Made by a program: the position numbers and the translations under genes
DNA from: an uncultured Paracoccus sp.
GTDB lineage: Bacteria; Pseudomonadota; Alphaproteobacteria; Rhodobacterales; Rhodobacteraceae
NCBI RefSeq assembly: GCF_945915435.1
Contig: NZ_CAMEFG010000014.1
Span: 1-64,000 of the forward strand
Reading direction: 5' to 3'
Length of the DNA: 64,000 bases
Part shown: positions 1 through 8,871 of the stretch, piece by piece
Layout: the number at the start of each line of letters is the position of its first letter
Numbering within the stretch: position 1 is the first letter of the stretch
Notes under the pieces: model-generated
The model's database searches: none
What the model saw: only the letters and a program-made list of their open reading frames with translations
Told to the model about the DNA's origin: nothing

Positions 1-139
1 TGGCCGGGTCCTCGCCCACCAGCACCACCGCAAGGCCGGGGGTGATGCCGTGATCGGCCTTCAGGCGGGCCACCGCGCGCGCGACGCCTTCACGAAGCCG
101 CGAAGCAAAGCCCTTGCCGTCGATAAGTGTCGCCGTCAT
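1..139 (-). CDS. folD: FolD, methylenetetrahydrofolate dehydrogenase/cyclohydrolase (5' end only)
   Basis: Only the first 46 residues are inside the window; the gene runs off the left edge. The N-terminus contains [12 protein letters not shown] and, further on, [12 protein letters not shown], which match the start of FolD, the bifunctional enzyme that interconverts 5,10-methylene-THF and 10-formyl-THF in the cytoplasm. It follows the soxBDAG, aminotransferase and RidA genes on the same strand. That suits a role in recycling the one-carbon unit that heterotetrameric sarcosine oxidase transfers to tetrahydrofolate; the coupling is inferred from position. The start is the ATG ending at 139, preceded by a GGA-type ribosome site. 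Confidence 0.85.
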   Translation of the reverse strand, partial: MTATLIDGKGFASRLREGVARAVARLKADHGITPGLAVVLVGEDPA

Positions 140-163
140 GTCCGGTTCTCCTGTGCTGGTCCT

Positions 164-601
164 TCAGTCGCCCGCCGCCGCGACAAGCTGGATCTCGACC
201 GGCGCATTGCCCGGCAAGGTCGCCACGCCCACCGCGCAGCGGCTGCCGATCCCGGCGGAACCCAACTGCGCGTGCAGGAATTGCGAGGCGAAATCGGCCA
301 GCGCGGAATGCGCCGTATAGCCCTCTTCGGCCGCGACATAGACGGTCATGGACAGGATGGCCGTCACGCTTTCGCCCGGCGCCAGCATGGAGCGCGCGGC
401 GCGCAGGGCATTGCTGCACGCCAGCACGACCGCCTCGCGCTGGGTTTCGGCCGGCTGGTCCTTGCGGACGGGGCCGTGAAACATCAGCCTGCCGTCCCTG
501 CGCGGCGTCATCCCGGCGGTGAAGATCAGCGCCCCATGCCGCGTCGCCGCGACGTAATCGCCCTGCGGCACCGGGTTGCCGTGGTCCGGGGTTCCCGTCA
601 T
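164..601 (-). CDS. RidA/YjgF/YER057c/UK114 family protein
   Basis: A 145-residue protein of the RidA family, whose founding members hydrolyse reactive enamine/imine intermediates such as 2-aminoacrylate. The body carries the typical pattern of an early GxxxxFTAGM segment and a C-terminal GIGSRCAVGVATLP...VEIQL segment. That segment includes the arginine that binds the substrate carboxylate in RidA. The start is the ATG at 601, which overlaps the stop of the upstream aminotransferase as ATGA, so the two are translationally coupled. Pairing with a PLP aminotransferase fits imine or enamine disposal. A longer reading extending to 934 is only an antisense-free continuation through the aminotransferase gene in another frame. 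Confidence 0.8.
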   Translation of the reverse strand: MTGTPDHGNPVPQGDYVAATRHGALIFTAGMTPRRDGRLMFHGPVRKDQPAETQREAVVLACSNALRAARSMLAPGESVTAILSMTVYVAAEEGYTAHSALADFASQFLHAQLGSAGIGSRCAVGVATLPGNAPVEIQLVAAAGD

Positions 602-1812
602 GCGCGATACCTTTCGACCAGCGCCGCCAGCCGCTCGACCGCCGCGCCGGCTGCCGCGCGATCCTGCGAGAAGTTCAGCCGGATGCTGTCGCCGGCATGG
701 GGGCTGAACTCGGTCCCCGGCGTGACGATGACGCCGGCCTGCACACGCAGGGCGCGGGTGAAATCGGCATGGGGGATGGTCAGCGCGGGCAGGCTGGGGA
801 ACAGGTAGCTGCCCGCCTGAGGGGTGCGGGCGAAACAGCCCTCGATCCCGCGAAACAGCGCCAGCAGGTCGTCGCGGATCGCCTGGTGTTGGGCGATGCG
901 GTCCTCCATCCAGCCCTCGGGTTCGTCGAACCATGTCCGCAGCACGGCCTGGCAGTAACCGGCGGCGCGCAGCGACACGATGGCTTGCAGCTTTTCCATC
1001 CGCGCGACGATCTCTTTCGACCCGAAAGCCACGCCAAGGCGGTATCCGCTAAGCGATTCCGTCTTGGACGGACCCATGATCGTCACGACGTTTTCCGGGT
1101 CGATGTCGGCGGCGCGCAGATGGGTATAGCCGACCCCGGAATAAAGCAGCCGCGAATAAAGCTGATCGACGATCACCACCGCGCCATATTGCGCCGCCAG
1201 CGCCGCGATCCGGGCGATCTCGTCTTGCGAATAGACCACCCCCGCCGGGTTGTTGGGGTTCGAGAACAAAAAGACCTTTGCCCCCGCGCGGAAGGCCGCT
1301 TCCAGCCCGTCCAGATCCAGCCCGGCCCGGTCCTCGCCCGCCTGGCGGTAGCCAAGCTGGACGGGCAGCATCTCACCCTCGAAAAACTCGACCAGCTTGC
1401 GGTTGGCAAAGTAATCGGGCTGGACGATGGCCACCTTGTCGCCCCGCGTCACGGTCGAGGCAACGGCCAGGAACAGCGCGCCCTGCGTGCCCGGCGTGAC
1501 GATCAGCCCGTCCTGCGCATCGACGGGCGCGCCAGTGAACGCCGCCAGCCGGGCACCGACCTGATCGCGGATGCCCATGTCGCCGCGATATTCGGTATAG
1601 GCCTGCGCACCACCCAAGCCGACCCCGGCGGAAAAGGCATCGAAGGCGCCCGGAGTCGGCTCATGCGCATCCACGTCGCCATGCGAGAAATCGACCACCC
1701 GCCCCGGCAGCTTGTCGCCCTTCATGAAGGACGCCGCATCCTGGCCCTGGCGGACCTCTTGCCCCGGCGCATTGTCGGTTCCCAGCTTGGCGAACTTGCT
1801 TTGAATCGTCAT
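598..1812 (-). CDS. Fold-type I PLP aminotransferase (class I/II)
   Basis: A 404-residue cytoplasmic enzyme of normal length for class I/II aminotransferases. The visible family motifs are SNPNNPAG (cofactor and substrate carboxylate region), VIVDQLYSRLLY (the Asp and Tyr contacts to PLP) and GPSKTESLSGYRLG, which holds the Schiff-base lysine. The last 60 residues carry the RLNFS arginine motif. The amino donor cannot be read from sequence. It lies 126 bp downstream of soxG and is coupled by ATGA to the RidA gene, so it may be its own transcription unit or the distal part of the sox operon. Processing of serine or glycine produced by N-methylglycine breakdown is a plausible but unproved role. 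Confidence 0.85.
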   Translation of the reverse strand: MTIQSKFAKLGTDNAPGQEVRQGQDAASFMKGDKLPGRVVDFSHGDVDAHEPTPGAFDAFSAGVGLGGAQAYTEYRGDMGIRDQVGARLAAFTGAPVDAQDGLIVTPGTQGALFLAVASTVTRGDKVAIVQPDYFANRKLVEFFEGEMLPVQLGYRQAGEDRAGLDLDGLEAAFRAGAKVFLFSNPNNPAGVVYSQDEIARIAALAAQYGAVVIVDQLYSRLLYSGVGYTHLRAADIDPENVVTIMGPSKTESLSGYRLGVAFGSKEIVARMEKLQAIVSLRAAGYCQAVLRTWFDEPEGWMEDRIAQHQAIRDDLLALFRGIEGCFARTPQAGSYLFPSLPALTIPHADFTRALRVQAGVIVTPGTEFSPHAGDSIRLNFSQDRAAAGAAVERLAALVERYRA

Positions 1813-1938
1813 GGTCTCATTCTTTCCCTTAGGCCCTGCGGGTGGACGTTTCCCGCAACCTACGCCGGTTCAAGCCATAAGGAAAACTGGCTTTTGCAGT
1901 TTCAGATGATGGGAAAACCTTTGTCCCGAGGATGCCGG

Positions 1939-2493
1939 TCATGCGGTTTCCCCCTGCCTTTTCGCGGTTTCGGTCAGCGCGTGCCAGAGCGCGGCGGCGA
2001 GTGAGCGCATGCCGATCACGGCCAGCCGGTCCTCGGCGCGGCGGATCAGGAAGGTGCCCATGTGATGCAACCCGGTGCGGGTGGCCTGGCCGGGCGCAAA
2101 ACCGGCGGCGTCGATATTGACCAGCTTTTCCAGCAATGCCCGAATGGCCTCGGGCGGGCCGTCGATCTCGAAAGCGGTCCAGCCGTCAGTCTGTTCGGTG
2201 ATCGCGCATCCCGGCGCCTCGGCGGCCAATGCGGCGGCGAAACCGCTTTCAGCGCGACCCTCGGACTCGATCATCCACTGGCCGGGGCCGGACCAGAAGG
2301 CGGCCACGCCCCCGCCCCCTACCCATGCGCCCGGTCCGGGCAGGGTCAGGCCGAAGGGGATCGGCGCGGGCGCGTCACGAAGGCTCAGCGAGGCCAGCGC
2401 GAGGCCCATGTTCTCGGTGATCGTCAGCGCGCCTGCGCGAAGCTGCGCGGGGGCCTGCGCGCCAAGCGCGGTCATGGGGGTCAGGTCAGTCAC
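1939..2493 (-). CDS. soxG: Sarcosine oxidase gamma subunit (module 1)
   Basis: A 184-residue SoxG-type subunit. SoxG packs against SoxA in heterotetrameric sarcosine oxidase and resembles the folate-binding GcvT fold; it has no known catalytic residue. Recognition rests on SoxG-like segments (GPGQWMIE, VNIDAAGFAPGQATRTGLHHM, RSLAAALWHAL) and on its place directly after soxA, with which it overlaps by 8 bp. The order soxB-soxD-soxA-soxG is the usual operon order. The start ATG at 2493 lies inside the end of soxA, so coupling is expected. Confidence 0.85.
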   Translation of the reverse strand: MTDLTPMTALGAQAPAQLRAGALTITENMGLALASLSLRDAPAPIPFGLTLPGPGAWVGGGGVAAFWSGPGQWMIESEGRAESGFAAALAAEAPGCAITEQTDGWTAFEIDGPPEAIRALLEKLVNIDAAGFAPGQATRTGLHHMGTFLIRRAEDRLAVIGMRSLAAALWHALTETAKRQGETA

Positions 2494-5416
2494 GAAGGCG
2501 TCCTCCGTCCGGGTCGATGAAATGGGGTGAGACGACGCGCATCCGCACGCTCTGCCCCGCCAGCGGGTTGGCGGCCACGATCACCTCGCCCATACGGGCC
2601 GCGCCGTTTTCAAGGAAACCCAGCCCGATGGCATGGCCCAGATGCGGGGAATGGCAGGCCGAGGTGATCCAACCCTGATCCGTATCAGTCCCTTGCGGCG
2701 CGCCCTCGGTGAACAGATGCGCGCCCGCGACGACCGGGTCGCCGACATCGACCGGCTGCAACCCGACCAGCAGGCGGCGCTCGGCCGCCAGCCCCTCGCG
2801 CCGCGACATGACCGCGCCGATGCTGTCCTTCTTCGTGCTGACCATGCGGCCAAGCCCCAGCATCTGCGCCGTGGTCTGGCCGTTCAGTTCATTGCCCGCC
2901 GCGTGGCCCTTTTCGATGCGCATGACGCCAAGCGCTTCGGTGCCGTAGGGGGTGACGCCCAGATCCGCGCCCTTCTCGATCAGCCGCGCCATCAGCGCAT
3001 GGCCGTAGCGCGCGGGCACGGCGACCTCATAGGCCAACTCGCCCGAGAAGCTGATGCGGAACAGCCGCGCCCGCAGCCCGCCGCAGATGGTCAGGGATGC
3101 ACAGGCCATGAAGGGGAAAGCCGCGTTCGACAGATCGAACCCGTCCACGATGCGTTCCAGCAGGCGGCGCGCATTCGGCCCGGCCACGGCGATCTGCGCC
3201 CATGCATCGGTGGTCGAGATCAGATGCACGTCCAGTTCCGGCCAGAGGCATTGGCGCGCGAACTCCATATGCCGATAGACCGGCCCGGCATTGGCGGTCG
3301 TGGTGGTGACGACGTAATGCGTCTCGGCCAGCCGGGCGCAGGTGCCATCGTCCCATGCCGTGCCGTCCTCGCGCAGCATCAGCCCGTAGCGGACCATGCC
3401 CACCTTCAGGCTGGCCATCGCATTGGCATAGACGCGGTTCAGGAACTCGTCTGCATCCGCGCCCTGCACGTCGATCTTGCCCAAAGTGGTCACGTCGCAG
3501 ATGCCGACGCCCTTGCGGGTGGCCAGCACCTCGCGGTTCACGGTCTCGCGCCAATGCGTCTCGCCCGAACGGGGGAAGTATTGGGCGCGCATCCACGGAC
3601 CGGCTTCGGTGAAGACGGCGCCCTGTGCTGTGGCCGATGCATGCGTCGGCGTCAGGCGGCGCGGGCGGAAATGCGCGCCGGTATCGCCGCCGCCAAGGAC
3701 CGACAGCGAAACGCCGCTGTAGGGCGGGCGGAAGATCGTGGTGCCGGTTTCCGGGATCGGCTTGCCGGTCAGTTCCGACATGACGGCCAGCGCGGTCACG
3801 TTGGCGGTCTTGCCCTGATCCGTCGCCATGCCCAGCGTGGTCCAGCGCTTCAGATGCTCGACGGGCCGCATGTTTTCCTGATGGGCCAGCTTGATGTCCT
3901 TGACGGTCACGTCGTTCTGGAAATCGACCCAGGCGCGGCCCTTGCCCGGAACATGCCAGAGCGGGTGCAGGTTTTGCGCCGCATCCTCGGCCCGAGGCAG
4001 GTCGGGGGCATGGGCCGTGATGCCCAGATCCGCCAGCGTAGCTATGGCGGCCTGCGCACCCGAGCGCAGGGCGGCCCCGGTGCTGCCCTGTCCCGTGACC
4101 GCACCGGCGCAGATCAAGCCCTTCGGTCCATCCTTGGGCGGCAGGAAGGCTTGCAGCCCCTCGTCCCAGACCGGGCGCCCGCGATGGTGCGAGGCCAGAT
4201 GCACATTCGGGTTCCACCCGCCCGAGACGCCAAGCGCGCCGCAGTCGATCCAGCGGCTGCCGTTCCGGGTGGCGACCTCGATCTTGGTCAACCCGAGGCG
4301 GCCCTTCGCATTGCCGACCACGCCCGCGATCACCGGATAATCGCCCTGTGCGCGGACCCCCTCGCGCGGGTCGATGACGGCGGCGATCTGAACGCCCTTG
4401 GCGGCAAGGTCCAGCGCGGTCCGGTGGCCGTCGTCGTTATTGGTGAAGATCGCGACCCTTTGCGCCGGGCTGACCGCCCAGCGGTTGGCATAGGCGCGCA
4501 TCGCACCGGCCAGCATGATGCCGGGGCGGTCGTTGTTCTGGAAGGGAATATGCCGCTCGATCGCGCCCGCCGCCAGAACGGCGCGGCGCGCGGTGATCCG
4601 CCACAGCGTCTGGCGCACTTGTCGCCCCGGATCGGGCAGGTGGTCCGCAATACGCTCGACCGCGCCATAGATGCCGTGGTCGAAGGCGCCGAAAACGGTG
4701 GTGCGGCGCAGGATGCGAAGATTGGGCAGCGCCGCCAGTTCGGCCTCGGTCCGCGCGATCCAGTCGGTCGCGGGGGCATCGTCCAGCGGATGCGTCTCGG
4801 CCAGCAGCCGCCCGCCAAGCCGGAAGTCCTCATCGGCCAGGATCACCCGCGCCCCGGCCCGCGCCGCCGTCAGCGCCGCCGCCAGACCCGAGGCACCCCC
4901 GCCGATCACCAGCAGGTCGCAATGCAGGAAGCCCTTGTCATAGGCGTCGGGGTCGGGCTGCATGGACAGGCTGCCAAGGCCCGCCGCGCGGCGGATCGCG
5001 GGTTCATAGAGCTTTTCCCAGAAGGCGCGCGGCCACATGAAGGTCTTGTAATAGAAGCCCGCCGCGAAGAAGGGCGACATCAGGTCGTTCACCGCCAGCA
5101 GATCGAAGCGCAGCGAGCCGATGCGGTTCTGGCTATGCGCCTCAAGCCCGTCGTAAAGCTCGGCCACGGTGGCGCGGGTGTTGGGTTCCTGCCGGGCACC
5201 GCTGCGCAGTTCCACCAGCGCGTTCGGCTCCTCGGACCCCGCCCCAACCGGGCCGCGCGGGCGGTGATACTTGAAGCTGCGGCCCATCAGCCGCACGCCG
5301 TTCGCCAGCAGCGCCGAAGCCAGCGTATCGCCGGGATGGCCGGTAAGGCTGCGCCCGTCGAAAGTGAAGCCAAGGCTGCGGCTGCGGTCGATCAGCCCTC
5401 CGGTCAAACGGGTCAT
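2486..5416 (-). CDS. soxA: Sarcosine oxidase alpha subunit (module 1)
   Basis: A 976-residue SoxA, the normal size for the large subunit. Residues 1-100 form the N-terminal ferredoxin-like domain with the conserved SFKYHRPRG segment. A dinucleotide-binding motif LLVIGGGASGL lies near residues 168-178. The C-terminal third is the aminomethyltransferase (GcvT-like) folate domain, with GELAYEVAVP and EALGVMRIEKGH. The complex oxidises an N-methylglycine, reduces O2 and passes the methylene group to tetrahydrofolate. The gene overlaps soxD by ATGA and soxG by 8 bp. Dimethylglycine- or N-methylproline-type relatives look alike, so sarcosine as substrate is an assumption. Confidence 0.9.
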   Translation of the reverse strand: MTRLTGGLIDRSRSLGFTFDGRSLTGHPGDTLASALLANGVRLMGRSFKYHRPRGPVGAGSEEPNALVELRSGARQEPNTRATVAELYDGLEAHSQNRIGSLRFDLLAVNDLMSPFFAAGFYYKTFMWPRAFWEKLYEPAIRRAAGLGSLSMQPDPDAYDKGFLHCDLLVIGGGASGLAAALTAARAGARVILADEDFRLGGRLLAETHPLDDAPATDWIARTEAELAALPNLRILRRTTVFGAFDHGIYGAVERIADHLPDPGRQVRQTLWRITARRAVLAAGAIERHIPFQNNDRPGIMLAGAMRAYANRWAVSPAQRVAIFTNNDDGHRTALDLAAKGVQIAAVIDPREGVRAQGDYPVIAGVVGNAKGRLGLTKIEVATRNGSRWIDCGALGVSGGWNPNVHLASHHRGRPVWDEGLQAFLPPKDGPKGLICAGAVTGQGSTGAALRSGAQAAIATLADLGITAHAPDLPRAEDAAQNLHPLWHVPGKGRAWVDFQNDVTVKDIKLAHQENMRPVEHLKRWTTLGMATDQGKTANVTALAVMSELTGKPIPETGTTIFRPPYSGVSLSVLGGGDTGAHFRPRRLTPTHASATAQGAVFTEAGPWMRAQYFPRSGETHWRETVNREVLATRKGVGICDVTTLGKIDVQGADADEFLNRVYANAMASLKVGMVRYGLMLREDGTAWDDGTCARLAETHYVVTTTTANAGPVYRHMEFARQCLWPELDVHLISTTDAWAQIAVAGPNARRLLERIVDGFDLSNAAFPFMACASLTICGGLRARLFRISFSGELAYEVAVPARYGHALMARLIEKGADLGVTPYGTEALGVMRIEKGHAAGNELNGQTTAQMLGLGRMVSTKKDSIGAVMSRREGLAAERRLLVGLQPVDVGDPVVAGAHLFTEGAPQGTDTDQGWITSACHSPHLGHAIGLGFLENGAARMGEVIVAANPLAGQSVRMRVVSPHFIDPDGGRLRD

Positions 5417-5688
5417 GCCGCACCGCCTTTCAGCTTGACGTCGCGGGCCAGTTCCGCGCCCAGGATCTCATGCGTCACCGTATCGCGGGTCACGACCAGC
5501 CAACTGCGGTCGCCCTGTTCGTGGAACCACAGCTCGCGATGCACGCCTGCCGGATTGTCACGCAGATAGACGTAATCGGCAAAGGCGTCGGCGTCGGCGG
5601 GATCGGGACGGTCCAGCAGCGCGGCATCGCCCAGATAGGTGAATTCCTGTGCATCGCGCAGGCCAAGAAGGGGATGGGGGATCAGCAT
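5413..5688 (-). CDS. soxD: Sarcosine oxidase delta subunit, lacking the zinc ligands (module 1)
   Basis: A 91-residue SoxD. The start is the ATG at 5688 (MLIPHPLLGLRDAQEF), 7 bp after soxB. SoxD family features are retained: the YVYLRDNPAGVHRELWFHEQG core and a C-terminal tail. Classical SoxD binds Zn through CxxC near the N-terminus plus a His and a Cys in the middle. Here the N-terminal CPYCG-like site reads HPLLG and the protein has no cysteine at all, so the metal site is lost. The overall fold may still bridge SoxA and SoxB. The stop overlaps the soxA start as ATGA. Confidence 0.85.
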   Translation of the reverse strand: MLIPHPLLGLRDAQEFTYLGDAALLDRPDPADADAFADYVYLRDNPAGVHRELWFHEQGDRSWLVVTRDTVTHEILGAELARDVKLKGGAA

Positions 5689-5695
5689 GGCAGCC

Positions 5696-6949
5696 TCAAT
5701 GCAGGTTCGGTTGGGCGCCCACGCCCTTTTCGTCGATGACATAGCCGCGCGCGAAGCGGTCCAGGCGATAGGCGCGGGCGGTTTCATGCGGGTTGCCGGT
5801 GGCCAGCAGATGCGCGAAGGCGTAGCCGCTGGCGGGCGTCGCCTTGAAGCCGCCATAGCACCAGCCCGCGTTCAGATAGAGCCCCTCGACCGGCGTGCGG
5901 TCGATGATGGGGCTGCCGTCCATCGACATGTCCATGATGCCGCCCCAGGCCCGCAGCAGCCGCGCCCGCCCGATCATCGGCATCAGGGCCATGCCGCTTT
6001 CGGCGACATCCTCGATCATCGGCAGGTTGCCGCGTTGGGCGTAGGAGTTGTAGCCATCCGGGTCGCCGCCAAAGACCAACCCGCCCTTGTCGGACTGGCT
6101 GATATAGAAATGCCCCGCACCGAAGGTGATCACGCCGTCGATGGTGGGCTTCAGCCCCTCGGAGACGAAAGCCTGCAAGACATGGCTTTCGATCGGCAGG
6201 CGCATGCCCGCGCCGGCCATCACCCGGCTGGACGATCCCGCGACCGCAACGCCGACCTTGCCCGCGCCGATGTAACCGCGCGAGGTCTCGACCCCCAGCA
6301 CCCGGCCGTTTTCCATGCGGAAGCCCGTGACCTCGCAATTCTGGATCAGGTCCACCCCGGCCATGTCGGCCCCGCGCGCATAGCCCCAGGCCACGCCATC
6401 GTGCCGCGCGGTGCCGCCCCGGCGTTGCAGCAGCCCGCCCTTGATCGGAAAGCGCGCATCGTCGAAATTCAGGAAGGGATACATCGCCCGCACCTGCGCG
6501 CTGTCCAGCAATTCCGCATCCGCGCCCGCCAGCAGCATGGCATTGCCGCGCCGCCGATAGGCGTCGCGCTGCGCGTCGGTATGGCACAGGTTCAGGATCC
6601 CGCGCTGGCTGATCATGGCGTTGAAGTTGAATTCCTGCTCCAGCCCCTCCCACAGCTTCATGGAAAATTCGTAGAAGGGCTCATTGCCCGGCAGCAGGTA
6701 GTTCGATCGGATGATCGTCGTGTTCCGCCCGATATTGCCCGACCCCAGCCAGCCCTTTTCCAGCACCGCGATGCGGGCCTTCTTGAAGGTGGTCGCCAGA
6801 TAATAGGCCGTCGCCAGCCCGTGCCCGCCTCCGCCGACGATGACGTAATCATAGCCCGGCTGAGGATCGGGATTGCGCCACAAGGGCCGCCAGCCCTTGT
6901 GGCCCCTGATCGCCTCGGCAAATACCCTGAAGCCTGAAAAGCGCACCAT
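5696..6949 (-). CDS. soxB: Sarcosine oxidase beta subunit (module 1)
   Basis: A 417-residue flavoprotein, the usual SoxB length from the ATG at 6949. That ATG is preceded by an AGGGGG ribosome site and starts MVRFSGFRVF, as family members do. The Rossmann motif YVIVGGGGHGLATAYY binds FAD. GGTARHDGVAWGY contains the histidine that carries covalent FMN in characterised sarcosine oxidases. The C-terminus holds the WGGIMD and NAGWCYGGFKATPASG flavin contacts. It is the first gene of the leftward operon and is divergent from a GlxA-type regulator. An upstream in-frame extension to 7078 exists but runs across the regulator start and has no good ribosome site. Confidence 0.9.
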   Translation of the reverse strand: MVRFSGFRVFAEAIRGHKGWRPLWRNPDPQPGYDYVIVGGGGHGLATAYYLATTFKKARIAVLEKGWLGSGNIGRNTTIIRSNYLLPGNEPFYEFSMKLWEGLEQEFNFNAMISQRGILNLCHTDAQRDAYRRRGNAMLLAGADAELLDSAQVRAMYPFLNFDDARFPIKGGLLQRRGGTARHDGVAWGYARGADMAGVDLIQNCEVTGFRMENGRVLGVETSRGYIGAGKVGVAVAGSSSRVMAGAGMRLPIESHVLQAFVSEGLKPTIDGVITFGAGHFYISQSDKGGLVFGGDPDGYNSYAQRGNLPMIEDVAESGMALMPMIGRARLLRAWGGIMDMSMDGSPIIDRTPVEGLYLNAGWCYGGFKATPASGYAFAHLLATGNPHETARAYRLDRFARGYVIDEKGVGAQPNLH

Positions 6950-6993
6950 TGCCCCCTGATGACATTGCCCGGACAGGTTATGCGCTTCCTGCT

Positions 6994-7007
6994 GGATAAT
7001 TTTATCC
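6994..7007. promoter_or_regulatory. 14-bp palindrome in the soxB/GlxA divergent promoter
   Basis: The 109-bp region between soxB and the regulator contains GGATAATTTTATCC, a perfect AT-rich dyad in otherwise GC-rich DNA. Its position between two divergent starts is what is expected of an operator for the adjacent regulator or of overlapping promoter elements. The link to the regulator is inference only. Confidence 0.4.
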
Positions 7008-7058
7008 ATATACGTCATTTCCTTGTCAGAATACGACGAACCTGCTAGCGGAAGGGTC

Positions 7059-8027
7059 ATGAAAACACCCTCGACCATCGGCTTCCTGCTGCTGCCCGGC
7101 TATGCGATGATGTCGCTTGCCTCGGCCATCGAGCCGTTGCGCGCCGCCAACCAGCTTGGCAGGGACCAGCGTTATCGGCTGCGCTTCCTGGGCGCCGAGG
7201 GCGGTTTCGTCGCCTCGTCCGTGGGGGGTGGCTTCGATTGCACGGCCCTGCGCGATGCCGCGCCCGATCTGGACCTGCTGTTCGTCGTGGCAGGCGGCGA
7301 CCCGATGCTGCACGATGGCCCGGCGCTGGTTCACGGCCTGCGCAGGCTGGACAGGCGCGGCGTCAGCCTGGGCGGGATTTCGGGCGGCGCCGCCGTGCTG
7401 GCGCGGCATGGGCTGATGGGGGGGCGGCGCTTCACCGTCCACTGGACGCATATCGAGGAATTGCAGGAACTGGACCCCGCCTTGCTGATCGAGCGTGCGC
7501 TGTATGTCATCGACCGCGACCGCTATAGCTGCGCGGGCGGCGTCGCGGCCTTCGACATGATGCACGCGCTGATCGCCAGCCAGCACGGCGCGGCATTCGC
7601 GCATGAGGTCAGCGACTGGTTCATCCATACCCGCATGCGCACGGCGACCGAGCCGCAGCAGCTTGACCCCGCGCGCCGCTACGACCTGCACCACCCAAGG
7701 CTGGAGGCCGCCGTGCGCCTGATGGCCACCCATATCGCCGACCCGCTGTCGCTTGCGCAGCTTGCCGCCCTGTCGGGTTGCAGCGCGCGGCAGTTGCAAC
7801 GTCGCTTTGCCGACCGGTTCGGCACCACCGTTTCGGATTTCTACCGCAACCTGCGGCTGGAAAAGGCCGACGAGTTGCTGCGCCATTCCGCCCTGCCCCT
7901 GTCCGAGATCGCCCAACTGACCGGCTTTGCCACGGCGCAGCATTTCAGCCGGTGCTTCCGTGCGCATTTCGGAGCGCCCCCGGCGCGGCGCAGGCGGCAG
8001 GGACCGCCCCACCAGCCCCTTGCATGA
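7059..8027 (+). CDS. GlxA-family transcriptional regulator (DJ-1/PfpI domain plus AraC HTH)
   Basis: A 322-residue cytoplasmic regulator. Residues 1-170 are a DJ-1/PfpI (class I glutamine amidotransferase-like) sensor domain, with GISGGAAVLARHGLMGGRRFTVHW. Residues 205-310 are an AraC HTH, with LAALSGCSARQLQRRF and a second helix set ending TGFATAQHFSRCFRAHFG. The family includes GbdR, CdhR and other activators of betaine, carnitine and dimethylglycine catabolism. A divergent soxBDAG operon therefore makes an amine-responsive activator the best guess. The ATG at 7059 is preferred over an upstream TTG because GGAAGGG precedes it. Confidence 0.85.
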   Translation: MKTPSTIGFLLLPGYAMMSLASAIEPLRAANQLGRDQRYRLRFLGAEGGFVASSVGGGFDCTALRDAAPDLDLLFVVAGGDPMLHDGPALVHGLRRLDRRGVSLGGISGGAAVLARHGLMGGRRFTVHWTHIEELQELDPALLIERALYVIDRDRYSCAGGVAAFDMMHALIASQHGAAFAHEVSDWFIHTRMRTATEPQQLDPARRYDLHHPRLEAAVRLMATHIADPLSLAQLAALSGCSARQLQRRFADRFGTTVSDFYRNLRLEKADELLRHSALPLSEIAQLTGFATAQHFSRCFRAHFGAPPARRRRQGPPHQPLA

Positions 8028-8073
8028 CCGGCCCCCTTGCATAACCGGCCCCGCCCGCGCAATCCTGACGTGC

Positions 8074-8871
8074 ATGGAAAATCTCAAACGCAATCTGCCC
8101 CCGCTGACCAGCCTCGTCGCCTTCGAGGCCGCCGCGCGGCTTGGCAGCTTTTCCGATGCCGCGCGCGAGTTGAACGTCACGCGCGAGGCCGTCAGCCGTC
8201 AGATCCGCGCGCTCGAGGCGCATCTTGGCCTGTCGCTGTTCGACCGCAGCGCCAACAGCACCGTGCTGCGCGAATGGGGCGCGCGCTATTTCGAAACGGT
8301 CTCGGGCAACCTGGAAAACATCGCGCGGGCATCCATCGCGATCCGGGGCGACGAAAACGAAAGCGACCCGCCCGAATTGCAGATCGACCCGGATCAGGAA
8401 CGCATCCTGATCGTGGACGACATGCCCGCCAATATCCGCCGCTTGCGCGACGTGTTGCAGGACCGATACCAGATCGCCGCCCATACCCGCGCCGAGGACG
8501 CGCTGGACTGGCTGCTGGCGGGGGGCGAGGCAGACCTGATCATGCTGGACGTGCGCATGGCCGGGATGGACGGCTATGCGCTGTGCCGCAGGCTGAAGGC
8601 GATGCCCGGACTGGCGCGGGTGCCGGTGATGTTCCTGACCAGCCTCGACGCACCCGAGGACGAGACCGAGGGCTTCGCGGTCGGCGCCTGCGACTATATC
8701 GCCCGCCCCTTCGCACCTGCCGTCCTGCTGGCCCGCATCCAGGTGCAGCTTGACCTGCGCCGGACCAACCGGGCGCTGGAGGACCTGCTGGAACGCCGCG
8801 CCGGACGGCTTGAACGGGCCGAGGCGCTGCTGGCCGACATCCGCGCAAGCCTGTCGGGTTACGACGCCTGA
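8074..8871 (+). CDS. LysR-type HTH fused to a response-regulator receiver domain
   Basis: A 265-residue protein with an unusual architecture. Residues 5-95 are a LysR-family winged HTH of the GcvA type (LVAFEAAARLGSFSDAAREL, VSRQIRALEAHLGLSLFDR) with the start of the linker helix. Instead of a LysR effector domain, residues 109-230 form a receiver: acidic pair D115/D116, phospho-acceptor D159 in LIMLDVRMAGMDG, T189, and R211 where most receivers have lysine. A short coiled C-terminus follows. The gene converges on, and overlaps by 13 bp, the hybrid histidine kinase, its probable partner. The start ATG at 8074 gives a classic LysR N-terminus. Target genes are unknown; the nearby ABC transporter is a candidate. 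Confidence 0.85.
   Translation: MENLKRNLPPLTSLVAFEAAARLGSFSDAARELNVTREAVSRQIRALEAHLGLSLFDRSANSTVLREWGARYFETVSGNLENIARASIAIRGDENESDPPELQIDPDQERILIVDDMPANIRRLRDVLQDRYQIAAHTRAEDALDWLLAGGEADLIMLDVRMAGMDGYALCRRLKAMPGLARVPVMFLTSLDAPEDETEGFAVGACDYIARPFAPAVLLARIQVQLDLRRTNRALEDLLERRAGRLERAEALLADIRASLSGYDA

Noticed and set aside
2633..5569. Very long open frame antisense to soxA of module 1
   Set aside because: It mirrors the soxA codons, is Arg/His/Gln/Ala-rich with no domain, and is a product of high GC at third positions.
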